DNA of 64,000 nucleotides, taken from the NCBI RefSeq assembly GCF_035917455.1, contig NZ_CP109078.1:6866001-6930000 (forward strand). Direction: 5' to 3'. The notes beneath the pieces are model-generated. The model saw only the letters and a program-made list of their open reading frames with translations. It ran no database searches and was not told the origin of the DNA. This document shows, piece by piece, positions 26,399 through 35,941 of this stretch. The DNA comes from Micromonospora sp. NBC_01796 (lineage in GTDB: Bacteria; Actinomycetota; Actinomycetes; Mycobacteriales; Micromonosporaceae). The position numbers and the translations under genes were made by a program. The first letter of the stretch is position 1. Each line of letters opens with the position of its first letter.

Positions 26399-27931
26399 AT
26401 GGATCTGCGCACCCACCTTGCCGTCGTGCGCCAACGCTGGTGGCTCGTACTGGCGACGGTCATGGTCGGGCTCGGCGCCGCCGGTCTCGTGACCGTACGC
26501 ACCGAGCCGCTGTACACCTCGTCGGTGACGTTCTTCGTCACCACGCAGAGCCAGGGCGTGACCGACGCGTACCAGGGTGGCCTCTTCCTCCAGCAGCGGG
26601 TGAAGTCGTACGCCGACCTGCTCACCAGCGACCGGCTCGCCCAGAGCATCGTCGCCGACGGGCCGGTGGGGCTCACCGCCGACGAGGTGCAGGCCCGGAT
26701 CACCGCGCGGGTGGAGGCGAACACCGTACTGCTCCGGGCCACCGTCACCGACAGCGATCAGGCGCGGTCGCTGCGGCTCACCGAGTCGGTCGCGTCGCAC
26801 TTCGTCTCGCTGGTCCAGCGGTTGGAGACACCGCCCGGCGCGCAGGAACCGCCGGTGAAGATCGAGACGGTGAGCGGCCCCCGGGTCAGCGCCGATCCGG
26901 TCTCGCCCCGACCGGCCCGCAATCTCGCCGTCGGTGGGGTGCTCGGCCTGCTGCTCGGCATCGCGCTCTGCGTGCTCCGCGGACTGATCGACAACACCGT
27001 CCGCGACGGCGCCACCCTCCAGCAACTGACCGGCAGCCCGCTGCTGGGGCAGATCCCCTGGGACGTGGAGGCGCTCACCGCGCCACTGATCGTCGGCACC
27101 GCGTCACATTCGTCGCGGGCGGAGGCGATGCGCAAGCTCCGTACCAACCTGCGGTTCGTGGACGTGCACGAGTCGGCGCGGGTGATCGCGGTGACCAGTT
27201 CGGTCCAGGGTGAGGGCAAGACGACCCTCTCCTGCAACCTGGCCATCTCACTGGCCGAGGCCGGCTGGCAGGTGCTGCTGGTCGACGCCGACCTGCGCCG
27301 CCCGAAGATCGCCCAGTACCTGGGGTTGGAGGCCGGCATCGGCCTGACCGACGTGCTGATCGGCGAGGTCGAGGTCGCGGACGTGGTGCAGCCCTGGGGC
27401 GACAAGTCGCTGCTGGTCCTGCCCGGCGGCTCGATGCCCCCGAACCCGAGCGAGTTGCTGGGCTCCAAGGGCATGGCCGACCTGCTGCGGGCGCTGCGCG
27501 ACTCGGCCGACATCGTCATCGTCGACACCGCTCCGCTGCTGGCCGTCACCGATGCCGCGGTGGTCGCGGTGCAGACCGACGGGGTACTGCTCGCCACCCG
27601 GCACGGCAAGACGACCCGGGCGCAGGTGGCAACGGCCACCGAGGCGCTGGAGGCGGTCTCCGCGCGGGTCCTCGGCTGCGTACTCAACATGGCCAAGGTG
27701 GCCAGGTCGGACAACTACCAGTACGAGATGTACCGGACCCTCGTCGCCGACCCGCCACCGGCGGAGCCGATCCCGGCGGCGCCGGCGGCCGAGCAGGTCG
27801 ACTGGCCCGTCGCCACCGGCGCCGGGACGGCACCGGCGGGGGGACACGAGGACGAGTTGGGACCGCTGCGGGAGGATCCGCGGACGGTCGGGGCGACACC
27901 GACCCAGGAACTCAGCCGGATACCGCGATGA
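26399..27931 (+). CDS. Polysaccharide co-polymerase / BY-type tyrosine autokinase
   Basis: 510 residues. N-terminal Wzz-like chain-length domain flanked by two membrane helices (about residues 14-35 and 178-200), then a cytoplasmic BY-kinase domain: Walker A VTSSVQGEGKTTLS, Walker A' VLLVDADLRRP and Walker B VIVDTAPLL. The tail has one Tyr-containing stretch (DNYQYEMYRTL) that could be the autophosphorylation site. Such proteins control length and export of surface polysaccharides. It faces a low-molecular-weight tyrosine phosphatase convergently, the usual kinase/phosphatase partnership. The 3' ends overlap by 20 bp. Confidence 0.93.
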   Translation: MDLRTHLAVVRQRWWLVLATVMVGLGAAGLVTVRTEPLYTSSVTFFVTTQSQGVTDAYQGGLFLQQRVKSYADLLTSDRLAQSIVADGPVGLTADEVQARITARVEANTVLLRATVTDSDQARSLRLTESVASHFVSLVQRLETPPGAQEPPVKIETVSGPRVSADPVSPRPARNLAVGGVLGLLLGIALCVLRGLIDNTVRDGATLQQLTGSPLLGQIPWDVEALTAPLIVGTASHSSRAEAMRKLRTNLRFVDVHESARVIAVTSSVQGEGKTTLSCNLAISLAEAGWQVLLVDADLRRPKIAQYLGLEAGIGLTDVLIGEVEVADVVQPWGDKSLLVLPGGSMPPNPSELLGSKGMADLLRALRDSADIVIVDTAPLLAVTDAAVVAVQTDGVLLATRHGKTTRAQVATATEALEAVSARVLGCVLNMAKVARSDNYQYEMYRTLVADPPPAEPIPAAPAAEQVDWPVATGAGTAPAGGHEDELGPLREDPRTVGATPTQELSRIPR

Positions 27932-28526
27932 GTCCCACGGTCGGTCGGAGCGCACGCTCGATCTCGCGTACGCAGTGACGGAACTCCGCGATCGGCAGCC
28001 CCACCGGGTCGGTCAGGTCGTCGTCGTCGGGCCGGGCCGGAGGCTGCAACCCGGCCCGGGCCCGGCTGGCCGCCGCCACCGCCGCGTCGAGTCGGCGCAC
28101 CGGGTCCCGTGGCCCGTCCGGCGTCGTCGCGCCCTGCTCGCCCGTTCCGCCCTGCTGGACCGCGGCGGCGGCGAGCCGGGCGAACTGGCGCAGGGTGAAC
28201 GTACGGCGCAGCGCGGACGGCGCCAGCGAGACGCAGGTGGTCCGCTGGGCCCTGGTCGCGGTGAGGATCAGCCCGGCCCCGCGGAGCTGCTCGGCGTGCA
28301 GCGGCCGGCTGCGGAACGCCTCGGGGTCGGTGCCGCGTTCGGCGGTGACCCGGGCGGCGTGCGGGTGCATCGGGTAGCCGGGCACCGCGTGGGTGCCGGC
28401 GCTGCCGACCGGTACGCCCGCCGCCTCGCCGCCGAGCCGCTGCGCCAGCAGTTCCCGGGCGAGGTACTCCGCCATGGGGGACCGGCACAGATTCGCGTGG
28501 CAGACGATCAGCACCCCGCCGAGCAT
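27912..28526 (-). CDS. Low-molecular-weight protein-tyrosine phosphatase
   Basis: 204 residues from the ATG at 28526, which follows GAGGAGG. The P-loop CHANLCRS (C-x5-R-S) lies near the N-terminus, and the general-acid Asp is likely in LTDPVG near the C-terminus. It is longer than the roughly 150-residue norm because of an insert with a poly-Ala/Gln/Gly stretch around residues 115-150. It probably dephosphorylates the autokinase encoded on the opposite strand. Confidence 0.9.
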   Translation of the reverse strand: MLGGVLIVCHANLCRSPMAEYLARELLAQRLGGEAAGVPVGSAGTHAVPGYPMHPHAARVTAERGTDPEAFRSRPLHAEQLRGAGLILTATRAQRTTCVSLAPSALRRTFTLRQFARLAAAAVQQGGTGEQGATTPDGPRDPVRRLDAAVAAASRARAGLQPPARPDDDDLTDPVGLPIAEFRHCVREIERALRPTVGLIAVSG

Positions 28527-28765
28527 GTCTCCTCCTCGCTGCTCCGGCGTCACGGTCGGCCGGTAGCCCACCGGGTGCAACGAGCGGCCGGTCGGTGCGA
28601 TCCGCGACGAACGGCTCCGGATCGGCGAGCGCCGCGCTGAGTGCGAGCTTTACTCACAAGCCGCCACGTATGGGCTGTAAAAAGCCTGTACGACGGCGAA
28701 GAAACGAATAACCGTGCTATAGAGATCTGTAGCAATTACATCCTTATGGTCGTTTTGCCCAAACT

Positions 28766-30580
28766 ATGGAGTGTGTTGGTGTGACGCAGGGCGAATCTGC
28801 CCCGATGCAACACTCACGACGCCGGTCCAGCCGGCCCCGGTCGCGAGTGGGGCTGCGCCGTACCCTGATCACCGTTCTGGTGGTCGCCTGCCTGCTGTTC
28901 CTCGGCGTCGGCTGGCTCGGGTTGCGCGGCTGGCAGGCTCGGGGTCACCTGCTCAGCGCCGCCGGACTCGCGGGCGAGCTGAGCGAACAGGTGCTCGCCG
29001 GCGACACGGAACAGGCCGCCCGCACCCTGTCCGCACTCCAGTCGCAGGCCGGGGCGGCCCGCTCCGCCACCGGCGACCCGACCTGGCGGCTGGCCGGTCA
29101 CGCGCCGTACGCCGGTGACGACCTGACCGCCGTACGGGACATCGCCGTTGCCGTCGACGACCTCGCCCGCCACGCCTTCCCGTCGCTGCTCAGGTTGGAC
29201 CTGGCCACGCTGGTGCCGAAGGGCGGTCGACTCGACCTGACCCGGTTGCAGGCCGCCGCCCCCGAACTGAGCACCGCCGACACCGCCGTCCGGCAGGCCC
29301 GCGAACGGGTCGACGGGATCCGCTCCGCCGGACTCCAGGCACCGGTCCGGGACGCGGTCGAGCAACTGCGCGCCGAGTTGGACCGGCTGGCCGATCTCAC
29401 CTCCACCGCCCGCCACGGCGCGGTCCTGCTCCCGCCGCTGCTGGGCGCGGGCGGCCCGCGTACCTATCTCGTCGCCTTCCAGAACCTGGCCGAACCGCGC
29501 TCGACCGGCGGCATCTTCGGCGCGTACGCGGTGATCCGGGCCGAGGGCGGCAAGGTGCAGATCCTCAAGCAGGGCGCCGCCGCCGAACTGGGTGGCTTCG
29601 ACAAGCCGGTCAGCGTCCTCGACAAGGACATGCGCGGGCTCTACACCGACCTGCTCGGCATCTACCCGGCCGACGTGAACCTGACCCCGCACTTCCCGAC
29701 CGCCGCCGCCCTGTTCCGTGAGATGTACCGGCGCCGGACCGGCACCGTCGTCGACGGCGTGCTCGCCACCGACCCGGTGACCCTGTCCTACCTGCTCGAG
29801 GCGATCGGGCCGGTGCCGGTGCCCAAGCACCCGACGCTGACCTCGGCCACCGCCGTGAAGACCCTGCTCTCCGACGCCTACGAGCGGATCGACGCGCCCA
29901 AGGACCAGGACAAGTACTTCGCCAACGCGGCGATGTCGGTCTTCGACGCCCTGCTGACCCGCACGGTCGACCCGCGCAAGCTGCTCGACGCACTGGACCG
30001 GGCGGTCGACGAACGGCGGATCCTGTTCTGGAGCGCCCACCAGCAGGAGCAGGACGACCTGGTCGACACCCGTGTCGCCGGGGTCCTCCCGGAGCAGGAG
30101 GCGGTGCCGACGGTCGGGGCCTTCCTCAACGACGGCACCGGGTCGAAGCTCGGTTACTACCTGACCCGTTCCGCCGAGCTGACCGTGGGCGGCTGCCGCC
30201 CCGACGGCCGGCGTGAACTCAAACTCCGGCTCGCGATCGGCTCGACCGCGCCGAGCAAGGGCCTCAGCGATTCCGTACTCGGCCTGCAGCTTCCCGGGGA
30301 CCCGTACCGCAACCGAGTCGTGGCCTACGTCTTCAGCCCGGTCGGCGGCGCCCCGGTACGCGCCCGGCTCGACGGCGCGGCCACCCCGATCGGTGCCGGA
30401 ATGGAACGAGGGCGGCGGGTCGCCGTCCTCAGCGTCGACATCCCACCGGGCAAGACCCGGGAACTGGAGGTCGACCTGTTGACCCCGGTGACCCGGACCG
30501 GCACCGCAGATCTGTGGCTGACGCCCGGCGCCACACCCTGGACCACCCGTGTCAATCCTGCAACCACGTGTGAACAGTAG
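28766..30580 (+). CDS. DUF4012 domain protein, membrane anchored
   Basis: 604 residues. A basic N-terminus (RRRSSRPRSRVGLRR), one membrane helix (about 31-52) and a large extracytoplasmic region containing DUF4012 (FQNLAEPRSTGGIFGAYAVI is its signature). The family occurs next to surface polysaccharide genes in actinobacteria; its activity is not known. The 239-base gap upstream is AT-rich (around 28650-28760) and probably holds the promoter. It is followed after 14 bp by the LPxTG protein, so the two form an operon. Confidence 0.88.
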   Translation: MECVGVTQGESAPMQHSRRRSSRPRSRVGLRRTLITVLVVACLLFLGVGWLGLRGWQARGHLLSAAGLAGELSEQVLAGDTEQAARTLSALQSQAGAARSATGDPTWRLAGHAPYAGDDLTAVRDIAVAVDDLARHAFPSLLRLDLATLVPKGGRLDLTRLQAAAPELSTADTAVRQARERVDGIRSAGLQAPVRDAVEQLRAELDRLADLTSTARHGAVLLPPLLGAGGPRTYLVAFQNLAEPRSTGGIFGAYAVIRAEGGKVQILKQGAAAELGGFDKPVSVLDKDMRGLYTDLLGIYPADVNLTPHFPTAAALFREMYRRRTGTVVDGVLATDPVTLSYLLEAIGPVPVPKHPTLTSATAVKTLLSDAYERIDAPKDQDKYFANAAMSVFDALLTRTVDPRKLLDALDRAVDERRILFWSAHQQEQDDLVDTRVAGVLPEQEAVPTVGAFLNDGTGSKLGYYLTRSAELTVGGCRPDGRRELKLRLAIGSTAPSKGLSDSVLGLQLPGDPYRNRVVAYVFSPVGGAPVRARLDGAATPIGAGMERGRRVAVLSVDIPPGKTRELEVDLLTPVTRTGTADLWLTPGATPWTTRVNPATTCEQ

Positions 30581-30594
30581 AGAGAGGATCCATC

Positions 30595-31194
30595 ATGCGG
30601 CTCACCCGCATCGTCGCCTCGGCCATGGCGGCATTCGTCATGGCCGGCGCGCTTGCCACCATGACATCCAGCCCGGCGGCCGCCCAACCACAACCGCCCT
30701 ATCCGCCGCAGCCGCCGGTGCTGACTCTGAGCGAGTCGGCCGTGGCGATCGGCGAGGAAGTGACGTTGTTCGGCCGGTTCTACGGCCCGACCGAGACCGT
30801 CGACATCGTCTTCACGCCACAGGCGGCGGCGGCCGGTGCCGTCGAGCGGACCACCGTCCGTCAGGACAACGGCACGACCGTCGCGATGGTGCCGGTCGCG
30901 TACCCGTCGGGACCGCCGCCGGCGCTGGTCGCGGTGACCAACGCCCAGGGCGAGTTCCAGATCACGTTCGACGCGGACTGGAAAGGCACCTGGCTGATCA
31001 CGGCGACCGGTCGCGAGTCGGGCCTGAGCGCGAGCGTCGTGCTGACCGTGGTGCACCGCCAGTTGCCGGTCACCGGTAGCTCGCTCGGTCGCCAGCTCGG
31101 CGTCGGTGCCGGGCTGCTGCTCCTCGGTGTGGTCCTGGTCCTGTTGACCGTGGTCCGTCGCCGTCGCGGCGGTATGCGCGCCGGTACGGCCTGA
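30595..31194 (+). CDS. Sortase-anchored LPxTG surface protein
   Basis: 199 residues. Signal peptide with Ala-x-Ala-like cleavage site (ASAMAAFVMAGALA ... SPAAAQ), a proline-rich stretch, an Ig-like beta domain of about 110 residues, then a cell-wall sorting signal: LPVTG, a hydrophobic helix (GVGAGLLLLGVVLVLLTVV) and a basic tail RRRRGG. It should be linked to peptidoglycan by a sortase not present in this window. GAGAGAGGA is upstream of the ATG. Confidence 0.92.
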   Translation: MRLTRIVASAMAAFVMAGALATMTSSPAAAQPQPPYPPQPPVLTLSESAVAIGEEVTLFGRFYGPTETVDIVFTPQAAAAGAVERTTVRQDNGTTVAMVPVAYPSGPPPALVAVTNAQGEFQITFDADWKGTWLITATGRESGLSASVVLTVVHRQLPVTGSSLGRQLGVGAGLLLLGVVLVLLTVVRRRRGGMRAGTA

Positions 31195-31244
31195 TCCGAA
31201 CCGCGGGGAGGATGGCCGATCTCCCGTGGTGGCGTTTCGCGCCT

Positions 31245-31286
31245 GAGCGCCGGTCGGACGAGCGAGAGCTTGTCCGACCGGCGCTC
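31245..31286. terminator. Terminator-like hairpin
   Basis: A perfect 15-bp inverted repeat (31245-31259 and 31272-31286) with a 12-nt loop, 50 bp after the LPxTG gene stop. It most likely ends the DUF4012-LPxTG transcript. Confidence 0.8.
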
Positions 31287-31372
31287 GCCCATGTCCGAAC
31301 GCGTACGCAGTTGGTCCTGATGGCGGCCGTCGTGGCACCACTTCCGTCGCCGGTCCGGCCACAATTGATCAG

Positions 31373-31840
31373 ATGAACCGTCCCCTGCTGTTCCTCGACA
31401 TCGATGGGGTGCTGAACCCGTTCGACGGCCCCTGCCCCGCCGGTTTCTCCGAACACGACCTGTTTCCGGGCGAGGAGTCCATCCGGATCAACCCCGGTCA
31501 CGGTGCCTGGATCACCGAGCTGACCGCCACCTTCGACGTCACCTGGGCGACCAGCTGGAACGACGACGCGAACCGCCTCCTCGTACCGTTGCTGGGCATT
31601 TCCCCGCTGCCCGTGCTCACCATGCCGCCGGTGCCGTTCCATCCGAACGCCAAGGTGCCGCTGATCGCCGCACTGGCCCAGGACCGGCCGACCGCGTGGA
31701 TCGACGACGCGCACACCCACGAGGCCCGGACCTGGCGCGACAACCGGAGCGCACCGACCATCCTGGTCGCCGCCGACCCCGCCGTCGGCCTCACCCGCGC
31801 GCACGTCGACCAGATCCTCACCTGGTCCGCCGGCCTGTGA
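31373..31840 (+). CDS. HAD-superfamily hydrolase-like protein
   Basis: 155 residues. Begins with the HAD nucleophile motif LFLDIDGVLNPF (DxDG), a Thr/Ser-containing WATSWNDDANRLL as motif II, a Lys in NAKVPLI and the acidic WIDDAH as motif IV. These are the four HAD catalytic elements with a minimal cap. It is a probable phosphatase of unknown substrate, common in actinobacteria as a stand-alone gene. Confidence 0.85.
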   Translation: MNRPLLFLDIDGVLNPFDGPCPAGFSEHDLFPGEESIRINPGHGAWITELTATFDVTWATSWNDDANRLLVPLLGISPLPVLTMPPVPFHPNAKVPLIAALAQDRPTAWIDDAHTHEARTWRDNRSAPTILVAADPAVGLTRAHVDQILTWSAGL

Positions 31841-31960
31841 CCGCCTGAACTCTCGCCACCGCACCGTGATCCGCCAGACAGGAGTGAAAACTTCTCACCT
31901 CGGGTAGTAGCCGCCCCGCGCCGCCGGTCTGTGCGGTGCCGGTGAAGGAGGGGTGGCGGC

Positions 31961-33616
31961 GTGGATGGCGGCCTGAGACTGAACATGAACGCGCTGGACT
32001 ACGTGATCCTGGCGCTCTACTTCGTCACGGTGCTCGGGGTGGGCTTCATGGCCCGCCGGGCGATCCGGAACAGCACCGACTTCTTCCTCTCCGGCCGGTC
32101 GCTGCCGGCCTGGGTGACCGGGCTGGCCTTCGTGGCGGCGAACCTCGGTGCGCTGGAGATCATCGGGATGGCCGCCAACGGCGCCCAGTACGGCATGATG
32201 ACCCTGCACTACTACTGGATCGGTGCCGTACCGGCGATGGTCTTCCTGGGCATCGTGATGATGCCCTTCTACTACGGCTCCAAGGTCCGCAGCGTTCCGG
32301 AGTACCTCCGGCTGCGGTTCAACCGGCCGACTCACCTGTTCAACGCGCTGAGTTTCGCGCTGGCCCAGGTGCTGATCGCCGGGGTGAACCTCTACGCCCT
32401 CGCGCTGGTGATGCAGGCACTGCTCGGTTGGCCGCTCTGGCTGTCCATCGTGGTTGGTGCGGCGATCGTGCTGGCGTACATCACCATCGGTGGGCTGACC
32501 TCGGCGATCTACAACGAGGTGCTCCAGTTCTTCGTCATCCTCGCCGGGCTGATCCCGATCACCGTGATCGGTCTGGTGAAGGTCGGCGGCGTCGACGGGC
32601 TCTTCGACGCGGTGCGCTCCTCGGAACTCGGTGAGGCCGGGCTGCACACCTGGGCCGACACCGGCAGTTCCGCCAACCCGCTCGGCGCGAACTGGATCGG
32701 GCTCGTCTTCGGCCTCGGTTTCGTGCTGTCGTTCGGTTACTGGACCACGAACTTCGCCGAGGTCCAGCGGGCACTGTCCGCGCGGAACATGAGCGCCGCC
32801 CGGCGTACGCCGATCATCGCCGCGTACCCGAAGCTGCTGATCCCGGTCGTGACGGTCATCCCCGGCCTGATCGCCCTGATCACGGTGCAGGGGCTCGGGG
32901 CGGAGAGCGGTGCGTTGCAGTACAACAACGCGATCCCGCTGCTGATGCGCGACCTGCTGCCCAACGGGGTGCTGGGGGTTGCGGTGACCGGCCTGCTCGC
33001 CTCCTTCATGGCCGGGATGGCGGCGAACGTCAGCGGCTTCAACACCGTCTTCACGTACGACATCTGGCAGTCCTACGTCCGACGCGACCGTGACGACGAC
33101 TACTACCTGCGGGTGGGCCGGATCGCCACCATCGGCGGTGTTGTCGTCGGCATCGGTACGGCCTTCATCGCGGCCGGCTTCAGCAACATCATGAACTACA
33201 TCCAGACGCTGTTCTCCCTGTTCAACGCCCCGCTGTTCGCCACCTTCATCTTCGGCATGTTCTGGAAGCGGATGACCGCCTGGGCCGGCTTCTGGTCCCT
33301 GCTCGCCGGCACCGTCGGCTCGCTCGCCACCTACCTGCTCTACCTGGCCGACGTGCTCAAGTTCGACTCCGACCTGGAGGAGAGCTTCTGGGGCGCCGGG
33401 GTGGCGTTTGTCCTGGTCGCGATCGTGGCGGCGGTGCTGACACCGTTCGGCGTGCCCAAGCGCGACGACGACCTGCGGGGCCTGGTCTACGGCCTGGGCG
33501 GGGTCGACCTCAAGGGCGACGTGCTCGCCGGTGACGCCGCCTGGTACCGCTCGCCGCTGCTGCTCGGCGGCATTGCCCTTGCCCTGTCCGGTCTGCTCTA
33601 CCTGCTGGTCCTCTGA
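31961..33616 (+). CDS. Sodium:solute symporter (SSS family)
   Basis: 551 residues, GTG start with GGAGGGG upstream; about 13-14 membrane helices. SSS features: SGRSLPAWVTGLAFVAANLGALEI at TM1-2, the SVPEYLRLRF loop and GLTSAIYNEVLQFF. Most similar in pattern to the SGLT-like sugar/myo-inositol branch, so an Na+-driven sugar or polyol import is plausible. It is followed within 14 bp by a small membrane protein, which suggests an operon. Confidence 0.9.
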   Translation: MDGGLRLNMNALDYVILALYFVTVLGVGFMARRAIRNSTDFFLSGRSLPAWVTGLAFVAANLGALEIIGMAANGAQYGMMTLHYYWIGAVPAMVFLGIVMMPFYYGSKVRSVPEYLRLRFNRPTHLFNALSFALAQVLIAGVNLYALALVMQALLGWPLWLSIVVGAAIVLAYITIGGLTSAIYNEVLQFFVILAGLIPITVIGLVKVGGVDGLFDAVRSSELGEAGLHTWADTGSSANPLGANWIGLVFGLGFVLSFGYWTTNFAEVQRALSARNMSAARRTPIIAAYPKLLIPVVTVIPGLIALITVQGLGAESGALQYNNAIPLLMRDLLPNGVLGVAVTGLLASFMAGMAANVSGFNTVFTYDIWQSYVRRDRDDDYYLRVGRIATIGGVVVGIGTAFIAAGFSNIMNYIQTLFSLFNAPLFATFIFGMFWKRMTAWAGFWSLLAGTVGSLATYLLYLADVLKFDSDLEESFWGAGVAFVLVAIVAAVLTPFGVPKRDDDLRGLVYGLGGVDLKGDVLAGDAAWYRSPLLLGGIALALSGLLYLLVL

Positions 33617-33630
33617 GAGAGGTGGACACG

Positions 33631-33957
33631 ATGCCCGAGAACACCGAGCCGAGCACCGACACGCTCGACCCGACCGACGCCGAGCGCCGCTCGGCCGCCG
33701 CCCGCCGGTTCGACCTGCGCCGGGTGATCGGTGGGCTGTTCCTGGTGTACGGAGTGATCGTCACCGGGATGGGTCTGTTCGACTCCGACGCCGAGATCGC
33801 CAAGGCCCAGGGCGTACGGATCAACCTCTGGGCCGGGCTGGCCATGCTGCTCTTCGGCCTCGCGTTCCTGCTCTGGCAGTGGCTGCGCCCGGTCGAGGCC
33901 CCTGAGCCGTCGCCCACCGATCGGGATGCCGGCAGCCCCGACGACCCGGCCCGCTGA
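33631..33957 (+). CDS. Small two-helix membrane protein downstream of symporter
   Basis: 108 residues from the ATG at 33631, with AGAGAGG about 9 nt upstream (a GTG at 33622 is an alternative). Two helices (VIGGLFLVYGVIVTGMGLF and INLWAGLAMLLFGLAFLLWQW) separated by a short loop with DSDAEIAKAQGVR. Charged, disordered ends. Its position suggests an accessory subunit of the symporter; the function is not known. Confidence 0.75.
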   Translation: MPENTEPSTDTLDPTDAERRSAAARRFDLRRVIGGLFLVYGVIVTGMGLFDSDAEIAKAQGVRINLWAGLAMLLFGLAFLLWQWLRPVEAPEPSPTDRDAGSPDDPAR

Positions 33958-34055
33958 CCGGCCCCGGCCGTCGCACGCTCGTTCCCCTTGACCTTCACAC
34001 CGGTCTGAGCGTTGATGATTCTGTCAGGACCATCACGACCCTCGGGGGTACGCGC

Positions 34056-34487
34056 ATGACCGCCACACCATTCGACCCACGTACGCTGCTGGCCGCAAGC
34101 CGGCTGGGAGTGCTCGCGACGATCAAGGCTGACGGCCGTCCCCAGCTTTCCCCCGTGATGCCCTTCTACGACCGGCAGGCCGGTGTCCTCTACGTGTCGA
34201 TGACCGAGGGGCGGGCCAAGACGGCGAATCTGCGTCGTGATCCTCGGGCCACACTGGAGGTCACCAGCCCGGATGGCCGCGAGTGGGCCACCGCCGAGGG
34301 CGTCGCGACCCTGACCGGTCCGGGATCCGACCCGCACGGTCCCGAGGTCGAGGCGCTGGTGGACTACTACCGCCTCGCCGCGGGGGAGCACCCGGACTGG
34401 GACGAGTACCGGTCGGTGATGGTGTCCGACCGCAGGGTGCTCATGGTGATGACCGTCGACCACGTCTACGGCGCCAGCATCCGCTGA
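34056..34487 (+). CDS. PPOX-class F420-dependent oxidoreductase
   Basis: 143 residues, split beta-barrel flavin/deazaflavin fold. LGVLATIKADGRPQLSPVMPFYD is the typical first hairpin and KTANLRRDPRATLEV the cofactor-binding region. Members of this actinobacterial group reduce substrates with F420H2 (biliverdin, nitro compounds and others) or bind F420/FMN without known activity. It is convergent with the P450 gene; any functional link is unproven. Confidence 0.85.
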   Translation: MTATPFDPRTLLAASRLGVLATIKADGRPQLSPVMPFYDRQAGVLYVSMTEGRAKTANLRRDPRATLEVTSPDGREWATAEGVATLTGPGSDPHGPEVEALVDYYRLAAGEHPDWDEYRSVMVSDRRVLMVMTVDHVYGASIR

Positions 34488-34537
34488 CCGCCACCGGTCC
34501 TGCGCGTCGCCGCCCGAACGGCGAGCGCGGTCCGGCG

Positions 34538-35833
34538 TCAACCGGTGACCGGTAGGAACCGTGCCCGGAGCCCCACCGGTGCGAGCCGGCCGAGGAACTC
34601 CGGGTCGGCCGTCTGCGCGTTCGGCGACTCGATGGTGAAGCGTTGGGCCAGGCGTGAGGTGGCGAGCGTGAGCTGCCGCATGGTCAGTGCCGACCCCACG
34701 CAGACCCGTGGACCGGCACCGAACGGAAGGTACGCCACACCGGGCGCCGGTCGTCCGGTCAACCAGCGGGTGGGGTCGAACTCGTCCGGTCGTTGCCACC
34801 ACCGTGGGTCCCGGTGGATCAGGTACGGATTGAGCAGCACGTCGTCCCCGGGGCGCAGCGACCACCGGCCCAGAGTCGTGGCCGTACTGGCAGTGCGAGT
34901 CATCAGCCACACCGGCGGGTAGAGCCGGAGGACCTCCTTGACCACGGCCTCGGCCAGCGGAAGCCGCGCAGCCGGCCGGGCGTCACCGCCGCTCGACCCG
35001 TTCGCCTCCGCGCGCAGGTCGGCGGTGAGTCGAGGTTGGCGGGCCAGTTCCCGGACGATGGAGGCGAGCGCGGCGGCGGGGACACCGTGGCCGCCCATCA
35101 GGATGCCGCGAAGGGTCGACATCACCGCCCGGTCGGGCATCCCCGGATCGGCGGCGAGCAGCAGGGAGAGCAGGTCGCCGTGGGTCGCCCCGGTACCGGA
35201 GGCACGCCGCCGCGCGACGATCCCGGTCAGGGTGTCGATGGTGTGCCGGTGGGAACGGAAGAAGCGGCGGTTGCGGCGCAGCGGCAGCCAGGCGGGCAAC
35301 TGGTACGACGTGCCGGAGAACGGCCGGGTGACGTCCAGGCTCTCGGCGAGCAGGTCGGGGATCTCGGTGGAGTCGGGACCGAAGCAGTACTCGGAGATCG
35401 ACCGGGCGGTGAACGTACGCATCAGGGGGAGCACGTCACACTCGGCACCGGTCACCGAGTCCGTCACCTCGTCCAGGATCTCGACGGTCCGGTTGTCCGC
35501 CGTGACAGAGGCGGAGTGGTTGAGCCCCGGCCACACCGTACGGCGCGCGGACATCCAGGAGCTGCCCTGCCGGGCGGCCTGCTCGACGTCCCGTCGGGTG
35601 TCGAACGGTGCCAGTTCCGTGACGAAGTCCTGGTTCGTCCGGGCGAGTACGTCGTGGGTCAGGTCCGGGTCGATCACGAACACGGTCCGCTCGTCGTACG
35701 AGAAGACGTCGCCGTACTCCGTGTGGCAGCGCCGGAGGAACCCGATCCGGTCGTTGTCGTACGCCGGGATGTTGCCCATCAGCCAGTGCCCGCGCGGACC
35801 CGGCGGTCGACTGGTCTCCTTGACGTGTGCCAT
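34538..35833 (-). CDS. Cytochrome P450 with atypical I-helix
   Basis: 431 residues from the ATG at 35833, with GGGGGG 5-6 nt upstream; the frame could start at 35857, but that lies inside the preceding hairpin. C-helix WMSARR, ExxR motif EVLRLYPP, and heme-binding FGAGPRVCVG are all present. The I-helix oxygen-activation motif, normally AGxE/DTT, reads GGHGVPAA: the acid-alcohol pair is missing. This is often seen in P450s doing coupling or other unusual chemistry. It lies about 110 bp downstream of a 32-codon gene with an aromatic tail, so it may cross-link that peptide. No ferredoxin gene is adjacent. Confidence 0.93.
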   Translation of the reverse strand: MAHVKETSRPPGPRGHWLMGNIPAYDNDRIGFLRRCHTEYGDVFSYDERTVFVIDPDLTHDVLARTNQDFVTELAPFDTRRDVEQAARQGSSWMSARRTVWPGLNHSASVTADNRTVEILDEVTDSVTGAECDVLPLMRTFTARSISEYCFGPDSTEIPDLLAESLDVTRPFSGTSYQLPAWLPLRRNRRFFRSHRHTIDTLTGIVARRRASGTGATHGDLLSLLLAADPGMPDRAVMSTLRGILMGGHGVPAAALASIVRELARQPRLTADLRAEANGSSGGDARPAARLPLAEAVVKEVLRLYPPVWLMTRTASTATTLGRWSLRPGDDVLLNPYLIHRDPRWWQRPDEFDPTRWLTGRPAPGVAYLPFGAGPRVCVGSALTMRQLTLATSRLAQRFTIESPNAQTADPEFLGRLAPVGLRARFLPVTG

Positions 35834-35853
35834 CCGGGCCCCCCAAGAGAGAA

Positions 35854-35883
35854 TCACAGGATCCCCGTCCGGGGATCCTGTGA
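35854..35883 (-). terminator. Intercistronic hairpin between small peptide gene and P450
   Basis: A perfect 13-bp stem (TCACAGGATCCCC at 35854-35866, GGGGATCCTGTGA at 35871-35883) with a GTCC loop, located between the 32-codon gene and the P450. Such hairpins between precursor and enzyme genes usually allow partial read-through or stabilise the upstream mRNA, so precursor is made in excess. Confidence 0.75.
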
Positions 35884-35941
35884 TCGCTGTGTGTTCCGTC
35901 GTCGTGGTGGGAGTCGTTCCTGGCAGTGGCAGGGCGCCGGA

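Noticed and set aside
34056-34487. F420-type oxidoreductase as part of the candidate RiPP pathway
   Set aside because: It is on the opposite strand and convergent, and the family is very common as a solitary gene in actinobacteria.
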